DNA from: Pararhizobium sp. A13
GTDB lineage: Bacteria > Pseudomonadota > Alphaproteobacteria > Rhizobiales > Rhizobiaceae
Assembly: GCF_040126305.1 (NCBI RefSeq)
Contig: NZ_CP149511.1
Location: 992,001 to 1,056,000 of the forward strand
Direction of reading: 5' to 3'
DNA length: 64,000 nucleotides
Each line of letters opens with the position of its first letter. Position 1 is the first letter of the stretch. Made by a program: the position numbers and the translations under genes. A model generated the notes under the pieces. The model saw nothing but the letters and a program-made list of their open reading frames with translations, ran no database searches and was not told the origin of the DNA. Of this stretch, positions 1 to 8,666 are shown piece by piece.

Positions 1-1016
1 CCGATGAACTCCAGCATTTCCCGCATGCGGTCGTCGACCGCGATCATGAGGGCGGGTGTGCCGGCCTGCATACCGATGATGCAGCCGTGGAAACGGCGGC
101 CGAAGCAGAGATCGCGCGAGGACATCGCGCCCCGCCACTGGTTCGTGTCGAAATAGACCAGCAGCTCGGATTTCCGCTGCCATTTTTCCGAATGCTTGTA
201 TTCGGTCGCGCCAGTGATGCGCCCGCTCGCCCGGTCATAGACGATGTCATTGTCGTCGCCGGTCAGGGAGAGGTTGTAGGCAACGATCTCGTCCTGGACG
301 ACATAGCTTGCCACGCTGTCGGGCTTAAGCAACGCATGGGCGTCGACGATCGTATCGGCAACACTGCCGAGATAGCCGCCGAAGGCGATCTTCTGGGCTT
401 CTACCAGTCCCGGATTGGCAAGCGCGGAAAGTGACCGCTTCATCTCGTTCGGAGCGAAATAGAGCGATGGGCAGCCGGTCGGCTTGACGAACTTCATGCC
501 CTGCTCCCTGAGAAACTCGGCAGTGAAATAGCCGCGGGTAAGGAAGAAGCTCTCCTTTTTCCTCAAAACCTCAAGGAACTGGAGCGTACCGGCCGGCAGT
601 AGTTCCTTGAGACCCTCCTTGCGCTGGATACCGATGCCCATCACCACGACCGGCATCTTCAGCTTGGCGAAGACTTCGGCTTCCAGGTCCGCGGAGTAGC
701 CGGGCCGCAAGAGGTTGGCGGAGGCGAAAACGCAAATATCGAACTCGCGGTTGACGCGCTCGTAGACGTCTTCTGATCCCCGGTTGTTGGCGAGGTGCCA
801 GAACGGCAGGTAGGTGACGTCATGACCGCGCAGGCTTTCGGCTGCGCCCTCGCCGATCAGGTAGTTGCCGGTATTGGCGATCCGCCTGACCTGGGAAATC
901 AGGTCCTTCTTGGTGCTGGTCTCGTCAAAATAGGGCCGGTGGACGACAGTCGTGCCCGAAACCTGCGCAATCGTTCTCTGCAGATAAGACGGAATTCCCG
1001 TTAGCAAAATACGCAT
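1..1016 (-). CDS. wgaE: Polysaccharide pyruvyl transferase family protein (3' end outside window)
   Basis: This gene is cut by the left edge of the window; about 338 codons are visible from an ATG at 1016 preceded by GAGGAT. The protein is a close paralogue of the next gene: both begin with an RILxTGIP strand, share a TGNYLIGEGA segment and carry the conserved block FDTNQWR...GRRFHG...MQA typical of the pyruvyl transferase fold. Members of this family put ketal pyruvate on sugars of exopolysaccharides, and EPS II of S. meliloti is pyruvylated on galactose. The symbol rests on position in the wga operon (expA5); which of the two paralogues pyruvylates which sugar cannot be told from sequence. 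Confidence 0.7.
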   Translation of the reverse strand, partial: MRILLTGIPSYLQRTIAQVSGTTVVHRPYFDETSTKKDLISQVRRIANTGNYLIGEGAAESLRGHDVTYLPFWHLANNRGSEDVYERVNREFDICVFASANLLRPGYSADLEAEVFAKLKMPVVVMGIGIQRKEGLKELLPAGTLQFLEVLRKKESFFLTRGYFTAEFLREQGMKFVKPTGCPSLYFAPNEMKRSLSALANPGLVEAQKIAFGGYLGSVADTIVDAHALLKPDSVASYVVQDEIVAYNLSLTGDDNDIVYDRASGRITGATEYKHSEKWQRKSELLVYFDTNQWRGAMSSRDLCFGRRFHGCIIGMQAGTPALMIAVDDRMREMLEFI

Positions 1017-1041
1017 AACTATCCTCTGAACCGATAAATGG

Positions 1042-1055
1042 TGGCCTTCGGGCCA
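1042..1055 (-). other. Intercistronic hairpin between wgaD and wgaE
   Basis: TGGCC-TTCG-GGCCA forms a perfect five-pair stem with a four-base loop (CGAA in the transcript), starting directly at the wgaD stop codon. There is no T-run, so it is more likely an mRNA 3' stabiliser or processing point than a terminator. Confidence 0.4.
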
Positions 1056-2234
1056 TTAATTCGCGATGCCGATTTCACGAAGCGTCGTGCGGAAGGCGCG
1101 CTCGCGGTCGGAATACCGGTCGACAAGTTCGGTCGTGTTGAGCTTTGCCAGATGATCGGCCACGAACTCGGCGCGGTTCTCCGCCTTGTCGATCTCGGTG
1201 ACGTCGACGGCGGGCAGGCCGGTGAAGCCGAGCATCTCGCGCATGCGGTCGTCCACAGCCACCATCAGGCTCGGCACGGCCGCCTGCATGGCAATGATCG
1301 ATCCGTGGAAACGTCGGCCGAGGTTGAAGTCCATCGACGAAGCCCAGGCGCGCCACTGGTTGGTGTCGAAGAAGGTGCGAACCTCAAACCGCTGCTTCTC
1401 CCGCTCCGTGCCGGGATAGGCCAGATCGCCGATCATCAGGCCCGATGCGGAATCATAGACGCGCCCCTCATCTTTGGGCTCCACCTTCATGTCGAAGTGG
1501 AGGAACTCGTCCTGCACCACGTATTGCGGCACAGTGTCCTGCGGGGCCAGCGCATTCGCGTCGAGGATCGCATCCTGGTTGCCGCCGAGGTAGCCTGAAA
1601 AGATCGTCCGCGCCTTGCCGATCTTCACGCTCGACAGCTTCTTCATGGACCGGCGCATATTGTCCGGCATGAAATAGACGGAAGGGCAACCGGTCGGGCG
1701 CACGAAGGAGAAGCCCTGGTCCTTCAGGAAGCCGGCCGACTCGTAGCCGCGCGTCAGGAAGTAGTGCTCACGCTCCTTCAAGACGGCCAGGAGCCGCTTC
1801 GTTCCCTCCGGAAGATTGTTCTCCAGGTCCCTGCGGTTTTGCAGGCCGATGCCCAGCATGACGATCGGCATGTTGAGCCGGCTCAGGACCTCCGCCTCGG
1901 CGTCTGCGGAGAGCCCCTTGCGCAATAGGTTCGCGCAGGTAAAGACGCAGATGTCGAAGTTGCTGTTGAACTCATCGAACCCGCTGCCGCTTTTGCTCAA
2001 ATTGTATAGATGCCAGAAGGGAACCTGCTTCGCATGCGGCGCGAGCGCACGCAGGGCGCCCTCACCAATGAGGTAGTTCCCGGTGTTGCTGATGTTGCGC
2101 AGCTCCTGCAGAAACTCCTCTTTCGTTTCCGGCTGCCTCTGCCGCTCCGCATAGGAGACGGACAAGCCGTGGGCGCCATTGGCAAGGCGCGTGTAGTGAC
2201 CAGGAATACCCGTCACGAGAATTCGTGGACGCAT
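1056..2234 (-). CDS. wgaD: Polysaccharide pyruvyl transferase family protein
   Basis: A 392-residue cytosolic protein beginning MRPRILVTGIPGHYTR. It has the GEGALRAL motif near residue 60 and the C-terminal block FFDTNQWRAW...GRRFHGS...MQAAVP (about residues 290-330) of the polysaccharide pyruvyl transferase family, which moves pyruvate from phosphoenolpyruvate to polymer sugars. It lies in one minus-strand operon with the glycosyltransferase upstream and its own paralogue downstream, the order expA23-expA4-expA5 of the S. meliloti EPS II cluster. Two adjacent copies suggest an old tandem duplication with different acceptor sugars. Function is inferred from family and context. Confidence 0.75.
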   Translation of the reverse strand: MRPRILVTGIPGHYTRLANGAHGLSVSYAERQRQPETKEEFLQELRNISNTGNYLIGEGALRALAPHAKQVPFWHLYNLSKSGSGFDEFNSNFDICVFTCANLLRKGLSADAEAEVLSRLNMPIVMLGIGLQNRRDLENNLPEGTKRLLAVLKEREHYFLTRGYESAGFLKDQGFSFVRPTGCPSVYFMPDNMRRSMKKLSSVKIGKARTIFSGYLGGNQDAILDANALAPQDTVPQYVVQDEFLHFDMKVEPKDEGRVYDSASGLMIGDLAYPGTEREKQRFEVRTFFDTNQWRAWASSMDFNLGRRFHGSIIAMQAAVPSLMVAVDDRMREMLGFTGLPAVDVTEIDKAENRAEFVADHLAKLNTTELVDRYSDRERAFRTTLREIGIAN

Positions 2235-2272
2235 TCGACTAACCTTTCTGTTTCAGAGAAGCGGCCCGGCAA

Positions 2273-4951
2273 TCAGCCGATCGCCGCGACCACGGGATTT
2301 GCCGCCGCCTGCTCGCGAAAGACCGCGGCGCGGGACAGTGACGAATTTTTCACGGACCGATCGCTCCATGAGATGAAATCCGAGAAGGAGGAAGCCCATG
2401 ACCGGCGTGCGGCGGTCCTGATGCAGCCCTCCATAAGCGGAGCGAGCCTTTCGCGATTGTGCGCAACATCTTCGATGATCCGCGCCATCTCCCTCACGAC
2501 CTGAGGATCGGAAGCCGCGTTGATGAGTATACCGTCCTCGCCGTCGGAAATGAGCTCGTCTACGGCGCCGACCGCGGTTGCGATGGGCACGCAGCCGAGC
2601 TGCTGCGCCTCGGCGATCATCAACGGCGCGCCCTCCCACCGCGAGGGCATGACGAGAACGTCGGCCCATCCCAGGGCCTTGATCAGATCCTTGCTGGCGA
2701 AGACGGGCGGGCGCACGTCGACGCCCATGTCCTTCAGTCGTTCGCTCCAGGAGACGCTGGAATCGGCGAGGATTTCCCCTCCGATGGCCCGGGCGTCGAA
2801 GGGGACGTTGGAAGCCCGCAGTTCCGCGAGCGCCGCCGCCAGTCGATCGATCCCCTTCTGCTGATCGAGCCGGCCCATGTAGAGAAGCCTCAATCGGTCG
2901 TCCTTGCGCTCGATCCGTCTGACCGCCAGAACCTCCGCCAGGACCTTGGGTGGCACCGAGAAGCTCGCGCCATTCGCAACGGCGAAGACTTTCTCGTGCG
3001 GGACACCGTAGCTGTGCAGATAGATCTTGAGCTGTTCGGAGCAGGTCAGGAAGGCATCGTAGCAATGCTCGTGGGCAATCGCTGCGAAGGGTTGACCGGC
3101 GGGCCTCTTGAAAGCCGTGTTGTCGACGACGTGAAGATAGCAGGCGGTGCGCGTGCCTTCGGAGCGCAGTCGCGCGATGAGGGGATGGGCGGCCATCACG
3201 TGGTTGTTGATGACCAGGTCGAAGCCGGAAAGCTGTCCCTTCAGCGCCTCCCAGTCGACCGAATGCCCCTCGGCAATAAAGTCCTGCCCCAGGAAGGAGC
3301 CCGACCCTCCCCAGGCCGGAACTCCCTCGTCCCAGAAGTGAATGTAGTCGAAGCTAGAATCGAATTCATCGATCACGTCCATCCGGGACGTGCCGAGCAC
3401 GAAGAGATGGGTTTCGTAACCCGCCGCCTTCAATTCTCGGGCGGCCGCATAGACGACTTTCTCGGCCCCGCCAAACGAGGCGTTCGGCACGAGCAGCGCT
3501 ACGGTCCGTTTGCCTTCGCTGTGCCCGAGCGGCAGGACCGGTGATCCCCCGACTTCCTTGCGCAGCGCCTTGTGCAGTTCGGTGTAGGGCACGAGCCGTG
3601 CCGGACGCCAGGTCCACCGCCTGCCCGCCGTCTCGCGCAGAGGACTCGTGGCAATCGCGTTGACGCAATTGATCATCACCTGCTGAGGCGTGATGAGAGA
3701 GCGGCGCGGAAGGCTTCTTGGAAAAGGGAAGCGCACTTTCAGAACAGTCAATGTCGGCCATACCTGCTGGCTGCCGATCGAAGCAAACCAGTCCACCGCA
3801 TTGTTCTGAACCACGTCCTGGACGAGCCGGGTCGAAAGGAAAATGAGATCGGTAGGGCCGATTTTTTGTCCGCCCGCGCCATGAGCGATCGGCTCGATCT
3901 TGCGCTGGACGGCATCGTTGGCGAGTTGGACGAAGACGACGTTGCTGTTCTCGCTCAGGCGCTCAAGGTGGGCAAGAACGTTCGGCAGCATGCGCGAACG
4001 CCGGAGCAAGTCGAGCGCCGCACCGCTTCCTGCGACCAGGAACGGCGGGAAATGCTCATTGTCGGGCTCGCCGATATTGCCCCAGAACGCCGGGATAATG
4101 TCGTCGAGGCGAAGCATCATCGGTGGCTTGGTGGGATCGGTGAAGAAGGAGATCGCCGTATCTTCCGTTCGCGCAAACAGGTAGCGCGGGCACTCCTCAT
4201 GCTCGAAATCCACCAGCATCGGGCGCTGGAACAGCGGCATGTGGCGCTTGCGCAGGAAGCTTACCGACGTGGCGCGGTCTCGGTTCGCCTCCTTGAAGCG
4301 GCTCTCCGCCCTCAGCCTGTATTCGAAGACGGTGTCGTGGCAGGGCGTGCCGACGAAACCATGCTCGATGCAGGACAGCCAGAACTCCCAATCCTCGAAG
4401 CCGTTCTGCCTGTCGTCGTTGAAGCGGACGCCTTCCTGAAAAACATCGATCGAGATCATCGATCCCGTATCGCAGATATTGTCGGTGATGCAGTGGGCCA
4501 GCCGCGAATAGCGGTTGCCGTAGTGGGCGCGCCAGCTTACCGAGAATGTGTCAATATTGGTGTAGACCCACCCGCAACCACTGAAGAGGAGTTGCCGGTA
4601 AAGCGTCTCGATGGTGCCGGGAAGGACGCGATTGTCGGCATCGAGGAAATAGACAGCCTTCGCCTCGGGAAAGCGCTCGAGGACGAATTCGATGGCGCGA
4701 TTGCGTGCGCCGCCCGGCCCCGCATTCTGACCGAACACGACATGGACGGAAGGATGGGCCGCGGCGTAGAGCAACAGTTGATCGAACGTCTCGTGCCGTG
4801 GATCGCCGTCGACCGAGATGACTATGACGACCCGGCAGCTACTAAAATTCGAGGCAAGTACGGACTCTATCGCCTCCAGGGCGAGTGCCGCATGACCGTA
4901 GAGGGGCATGGCCACGGCGATCAGGTCCGCGAACTCCCGGTTACCGGACAT
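2273..4951 (-). CDS. wgaB: Two-domain glycosyltransferase (GT2 + GT4), galactoglucan synthesis
   Basis: An 892-residue fusion. Residues about 1-250 are a GT2 (GT-A) domain with the metal-binding LDADNRV at about 104-110, an NAGPGGARN loop and the FEDWEFW acidic motif. Residues about 475-870 are a GT4 (GT-B) domain starting VALLVPNASFGGAEKV, with LLYMGRLDQQKG and the retaining-type PSRWEGAPLMIAEA motif. One chain could therefore add two sugars of a repeat unit, which fits the Glc-Gal disaccharide of EPS II. The ATG lies inside the 3' end of wgaA, so translation is probably coupled. Position and size match expA23 of S. meliloti. No membrane segment is evident; it should act at the inner face of the membrane. 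Confidence 0.8.
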   Translation of the reverse strand: MSGNREFADLIAVAMPLYGHAALALEAIESVLASNFSSCRVVIVISVDGDPRHETFDQLLLYAAAHPSVHVVFGQNAGPGGARNRAIEFVLERFPEAKAVYFLDADNRVLPGTIETLYRQLLFSGCGWVYTNIDTFSVSWRAHYGNRYSRLAHCITDNICDTGSMISIDVFQEGVRFNDDRQNGFEDWEFWLSCIEHGFVGTPCHDTVFEYRLRAESRFKEANRDRATSVSFLRKRHMPLFQRPMLVDFEHEECPRYLFARTEDTAISFFTDPTKPPMMLRLDDIIPAFWGNIGEPDNEHFPPFLVAGSGAALDLLRRSRMLPNVLAHLERLSENSNVVFVQLANDAVQRKIEPIAHGAGGQKIGPTDLIFLSTRLVQDVVQNNAVDWFASIGSQQVWPTLTVLKVRFPFPRSLPRRSLITPQQVMINCVNAIATSPLRETAGRRWTWRPARLVPYTELHKALRKEVGGSPVLPLGHSEGKRTVALLVPNASFGGAEKVVYAAARELKAAGYETHLFVLGTSRMDVIDEFDSSFDYIHFWDEGVPAWGGSGSFLGQDFIAEGHSVDWEALKGQLSGFDLVINNHVMAAHPLIARLRSEGTRTACYLHVVDNTAFKRPAGQPFAAIAHEHCYDAFLTCSEQLKIYLHSYGVPHEKVFAVANGASFSVPPKVLAEVLAVRRIERKDDRLRLLYMGRLDQQKGIDRLAAALAELRASNVPFDARAIGGEILADSSVSWSERLKDMGVDVRPPVFASKDLIKALGWADVLVMPSRWEGAPLMIAEAQQLGCVPIATAVGAVDELISDGEDGILINAASDPQVVREMARIIEDVAHNRERLAPLMEGCIRTAARRSWASSFSDFISWSDRSVKNSSLSRAAVFREQAAANPVVAAIG

Positions 4952-6410
4952 CGGCGGCCTCCGTCGATTGCTTGACCAGCCTGAAGCCGGACACCTTGAG
5001 CCAGGAGAAATCGACCGAATCCGTGACTGCGCGGCTGAGGATCATCAGATCCATCGGGCCGCGTACCGGCTCGTCCAGCTGGATGTTGATGTTGACGACC
5101 TGATTGGGGGTGACTTCGCGCCAGCCGCTGAAGAATGCCGATGGCTTGGCCACGCCCTTTCGCGCAAGCTCGGCCACTTCGGAACGCGCATTCGAATTCG
5201 CCGGGGCGAGCAGGAAGCTGACCGCCGCGGGCTGACCTTCCGGATGATCGATAACGGCACTTGCCGAGAAGGATATCGTTCCGGGCTCGACAGCGCGACT
5301 GACCGCGCCTGCTGATATACCGCTCGGCAACGGGTGGCAGACGATGGCATGCTCATGCTCAAGGAAGCGCACCGTCTGGAATTCCGGGACGATGGGCGTG
5401 ATCGAAACGTCCGCGATCTGGCTCAACGTGTCGACCGCCAGGCGATAATCGACGATGTACTGACCCTCGAGCAGGCTACTCGGCGCAATCATGTTGGGCG
5501 CACTGGCGGGCTTCACCCCGGGCAGTCCCGTGAACACTTTGAACGCCAGCGGGCGCAGGTCGAGATCCGGATGCGAAAGTTCCGACCGCGCCGAATAGCG
5601 CTCGCCGGCGATCGGATAGCCAAGCGAAAGGCCGACGGTCTCGGGTCCGGTCGCGGATATCCGCAGCCGAAGTGTCCGTGCCGCGCCGCCGCAGGCCCGC
5701 GGCAATGAGAAGAAGTTCCAATTAGGGACGAGTTGCGCATAGGGCACGATCCACTCGGCCACGCCCTCCCCGCTTTCAAGATACCTCAACGCAACGACGA
5801 GCTCTCCACTGGCTTTCGGTACAGAATGCAGGTGAAGCGCGAGCCCGGCCACGCCGCGGCTGGACACCGGCAGCAGTTGCTCGACAAAGGCGTTGGCGAG
5901 CAGTTGTCCTATCCCTTCATCCTTTGGGTCGGCATAGGGATCGTGGGAAAATGTCTCGGAAACCGGCTCCCAGCTTCGCGCCTGGAACGCGTCTTCGAGA
6001 GCCCGGTAATTTTCCAGCAGCGTCTCGCGTTCCCGCCGCAGAATTGAAAGCTCCGAGGTGATCGATGTGCTGTATCGGGCGAGCCGGCCGACGCCGCCCT
6101 CGGCCAGCGTTCGCAGAAGCGCAAGACTGTCTGGCTTGTTGGCGGGATCAAGCCGCTGGAGGGGAACTGCGGGGACCGTAGCCAGCGACCCCAGCAGCGC
6201 CAGGCGCTCTTGCAGATCCGCCTCGCCCTCGTCGGAAAAGGCGATGGCGATCAACGGAAAGGCGTCCTGCAAGGTCGCCTGAGGGCGCCCGTCCATTTCG
6301 AGGTAGGTGACCAGATGCTCTATATCGCTTCCCTCGAAGCACGACCGGTCCCGGTCCGATGCCGCCACCAGTTTTCTTGCCGCTAGTCGCCGCCCTATGC
6401 CGGAAGACAT
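4941..6410 (-). CDS. wgaA: Hypothetical protein of the wga operon (ExpA1-like)
   Basis: First gene of the wga operon, about 489 residues from the ATG at 6410 (MSSGIGRR). A longer GTG start at 6467 is possible, but neither has a good ribosome site. I recognise no catalytic motif. The N-terminal third has a helical, charged stretch (SILRRERETLLENYRALEDAF) that could form a short coiled coil; the rest is beta-rich with repeated ProPheSer/ThrIle-type strands, like carbohydrate-binding or jelly-roll domains. By position it corresponds to expA1, also of unknown activity. Its end overlaps the wgaB start by 11 bases. A role in assembly or regulation of the polymer is inference only. Confidence 0.6.
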   Translation of the reverse strand: MSSGIGRRLAARKLVAASDRDRSCFEGSDIEHLVTYLEMDGRPQATLQDAFPLIAIAFSDEGEADLQERLALLGSLATVPAVPLQRLDPANKPDSLALLRTLAEGGVGRLARYSTSITSELSILRRERETLLENYRALEDAFQARSWEPVSETFSHDPYADPKDEGIGQLLANAFVEQLLPVSSRGVAGLALHLHSVPKASGELVVALRYLESGEGVAEWIVPYAQLVPNWNFFSLPRACGGAARTLRLRISATGPETVGLSLGYPIAGERYSARSELSHPDLDLRPLAFKVFTGLPGVKPASAPNMIAPSSLLEGQYIVDYRLAVDTLSQIADVSITPIVPEFQTVRFLEHEHAIVCHPLPSGISAGAVSRAVEPGTISFSASAVIDHPEGQPAAVSFLLAPANSNARSEVAELARKGVAKPSAFFSGWREVTPNQVVNINIQLDEPVRGPMDLMILSRAVTDSVDFSWLKVSGFRLVKQSTEAADVR

Positions 6411-6608
6411 CAAATGTTGCACGCACCGCCTCTGAAGAATTATTTCGGAACAAAAAATCAAAGACACTGGATAATCAGTTGTTTATTCAAACAATCCGGC
6501 ATCGTCCACGAGAACCTAGCAACTATTTTTGCGGCGCACAATGATAAAATTCGGATTACGACAAGCAAAATATTTCATATATACTTTAAAAATCAAATTA
6601 ATACTTAC
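6411..6608 (-). promoter_or_regulatory. AT-rich promoter region of the wga operon
   Basis: About 200 bases without a gene between the end of wgcA and the start of wgaA, clearly richer in A+T than the flanking genes. It holds an inverted repeat TTGTTT-N4-AAACAA at 6479-6494 and a run of TATATA at about 6570-6585 that could supply a -10 box. A WggR site would be expected here by analogy with S. meliloti, but I see only a weak half-similar stretch and no clean copy of the boxes found upstream of wgdA and wgeA. Confidence 0.4.
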
Positions 6609-7853
6609 TCATTTTACAACCTCGTGACGGCAAAGCGATTTTCCACTCAATCTTTCAAGCAGATCCTGCTGGCGATCGAGGCAGTCAGTCAGTCGGAAAC
6701 GACGCTCGACCGTCCGGCGCGCCGCGGCACGCATCCCGATGTGGTGTTCCGGATTCTTCAGGGCGCCGAGAATAGCCTCGGCGAGCGCGTCCGCGTCGAA
6801 GAATGGCACCAACAGGCCGTTCCGGCCGGCGCGTATAACCTCCCGGACAGGCGCGGTATCTGATCCAATGACCAGGGCGCCGCACGCCATTGCCTCCAAC
6901 ACAGACCAAGACAAAACGAACGGATAGGTCAGGTAGAGGTGCGCGGCCGAGATCTGGAAAAGCTGCCGCAGAACAGAATGCGGCACCACGCCGGGAAAGA
7001 GGATATTTTCCCGCGGTATGTCCAGCGATTCCAAGAGGTGGTCCTTCCACGCCCCGCCGCCGGGCGGCGGCACACCATAGCTGGTGCCATCTCCGCCGAC
7101 AAAAACGAACAGCGCATCGGGACGTTGCCGCACAACCTTCGCGGCAGCCTCCAGAACCTGTGGAAATCCGCGATACGGCTCAAGGTCGCGCGCGACAAAG
7201 GTGACAATGGGAGAACCACCAGCCCTGAGCACACGTCCGTCCGAAAGCCTGACCGAAGTTGTCGGGTCCGGTCGAAACCGCGCCGTATCGATGCCCTCGT
7301 GACACACCGAAATGCGGCCCTGGGCGTCGGCGGGGTACAGACTTCTCTGCCAATGGGTGGGGCTGATGCCGGCCTCAATGGCCTCAAGGGACAAGAGCTG
7401 CGCGATGTTACGCAGCCGCAGCCTCTTTCGCGTCTCCAGATCGGGCCGATCGTCGGGGGAGAACCCTATGTCCGCCCCTTCCGATCGGTAGAAGAACTCG
7501 CAATATCCCAATGCGGGCACCCGCGGCAGCACGTCCTTCAAGAACATCATGCTGCCCCAGCCGATATGGCCGACGACAATATCGGGCACCAGCCCCTGCC
7601 GCGCCATGGCGTCGAGCGTTTCGGCGACGCGATGGCCGATTCGCGCGTGATGATCGGGAGTACCCATGTGCCGGGCCATGTGTGGATTTGCGCGCGGGCC
7701 CGATTCCGCTCGATGTCGAACGACGCGAACGGATGGGATCTTCTGATCTATGGTTTCGGTGACGAGGCTTACCTCATTGCCCGCCTGCGTCAGCTGGGCG
7801 GCCAAGGCAGCGAACTGGCCGAAGCCCCGCCGATGAACAAACGCCACGTGCAT
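6609..7853 (-). CDS. wgcA: Glycosyltransferase family 4, galactoglucan synthesis
   Basis: A 414-residue GT-B glycosyltransferase. The N-terminal Rossmann half starts MHVAFVHRRGFGQFAALAAQL; the C-terminal GT4 half has FVARDLEPYRGFPQVLEA, VFVGGDG and the donor-binding segment LSWSVLEAMACGALVIGSD followed by VREVI. It should transfer a hexose from a nucleotide sugar to the lipid-linked EPS II precursor. It stands alone between the wga operon and wggR, exactly where expC lies in S. meliloti. Only 44 bases separate it from the end of wggR, so it may be read from the wggR promoter or from a short one of its own. Confidence 0.78.
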   Translation of the reverse strand: MHVAFVHRRGFGQFAALAAQLTQAGNEVSLVTETIDQKIPSVRVVRHRAESGPRANPHMARHMGTPDHHARIGHRVAETLDAMARQGLVPDIVVGHIGWGSMMFLKDVLPRVPALGYCEFFYRSEGADIGFSPDDRPDLETRKRLRLRNIAQLLSLEAIEAGISPTHWQRSLYPADAQGRISVCHEGIDTARFRPDPTTSVRLSDGRVLRAGGSPIVTFVARDLEPYRGFPQVLEAAAKVVRQRPDALFVFVGGDGTSYGVPPPGGGAWKDHLLESLDIPRENILFPGVVPHSVLRQLFQISAAHLYLTYPFVLSWSVLEAMACGALVIGSDTAPVREVIRAGRNGLLVPFFDADALAEAILGALKNPEHHIGMRAAARRTVERRFRLTDCLDRQQDLLERLSGKSLCRHEVVK

Positions 7854-7897
7854 CGCGCCTAGTCCGCCATTGCCGGGCCCACGGCATCGCTCACCAC

Positions 7898-8482
7898 TTA
7901 GACGCCGTACCGTGAAGCGGTGCCCCAGGCCAGTTCGAGCTGGTGCAGCGTCTGGAAAGCCGTCTCAAGCATCCGCTGGTCCTGGTCGCCACGATTCACC
8001 GCGCGCTCATAGCTCATGGCCGCGTCGCGGAGATTTGCCCTCAGTTGCCGCCCCTTCTCTGTCAACTTGATACGTGCGGACCGCTTGTCGCGCTGGGAGG
8101 CAACGCGATCAATATAGTCGCCGTCGGCAAGCTGCTTCAGATAGTAGGAAACATTGGAGCCAACATAATGCCCACGATCCAGAAGCTCGGCGACCGAGAG
8201 CTCCGAGTCGCCGATTGCCAGTAGAATCATCGCCTGTGCCGGCCCGACGTCATCGACACGAAGCTTGGTCAGCTCCGCCCGAATCAGGCCCGAAAACCGT
8301 CGGCTTGCCCGCTCCATGAGGCGAGCAAGCTCGAAATACGTAATCTGCCGGAGGTCACCAAACTCGGCATCCTGAGGATAGCCGGGGTCCGTTTGTGCTG
8401 CCTGCCCCTTATTTCGAGTTCCCAGATCGCCATTCAGTTCGGACAGCATGAGCACATTATCTTCTTTCACTTCACTCTCCAT
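7898..8482 (-). CDS. wggR: MarR-family transcriptional regulator (WggR/ExpG-like)
   Basis: A protein of about 194 residues from the ATG at 8482. A TTG at 8500 and an ATG at 8449 are alternatives; none has a strong ribosome site. It has a MarR winged-helix core: helices FELARLMERASRRF and AELTKLRVDDVGPAQAMILLAI, recognition helix around VGSNVSYYLKQL, and wing DRVASQRDKRSARIKLTEKG. It lies between wgcA and the divergent wgdA. In S. meliloti the MarR-type activator WggR (ExpG) occupies this place and switches on the wga, wgd and wge operons with the quorum-sensing and phosphate systems. Palindromes at 8493-8519 overlap its own promoter, so autoregulation is likely. Confidence 0.78.
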   Translation of the reverse strand: MESEVKEDNVLMLSELNGDLGTRNKGQAAQTDPGYPQDAEFGDLRQITYFELARLMERASRRFSGLIRAELTKLRVDDVGPAQAMILLAIGDSELSVAELLDRGHYVGSNVSYYLKQLADGDYIDRVASQRDKRSARIKLTEKGRQLRANLRDAAMSYERAVNRGDQDQRMLETAFQTLHQLELAWGTASRYGV

Positions 8483-8492
8483 CTCGGAAAAG

Positions 8493-8519
8493 TACTTCAA
8501 AAATTGAAGTAATCTTCAA
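8493..8519. promoter_or_regulatory. Palindromic WggR-type boxes in the wggR/wgdA promoter gap
   Basis: Three half sites follow one another at about 10-base spacing: CTTCAA (8495-8500), TTGAAG (8504-8509) and CTTCAA (8514-8519). They give two overlapping palindromes, TACTTCA-N5-TGAAGTA (8493-8511) and TTGAAG-N4-CTTCAA (8504-8519). A very similar palindrome lies upstream of wgeA. Assignment to WggR is inferred from the divergent position between regulator and target. Confidence 0.55.
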
Positions 8520-8666
8520 ATATGCCCATCACCCCGGTTTAACCTGAGCTTGCACAAGCCCTCCCTTCTGTGCCAGATTGGCAAAAGCAATACTACACTT
8601 CCGCCCAGTTATAACCAATTCTGCCCTCCAGAAGATGGCTCTAACGTTAACACAAGGCAAATTGCC

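Noticed and set aside
3572..4975. Long open frame (467 codons) on the plus strand opposite wgaB
   Set aside because: It is antisense to a clear GT2/GT4 gene, has no family motif and has the composition of a complementary-strand shadow in GC-rich DNA.
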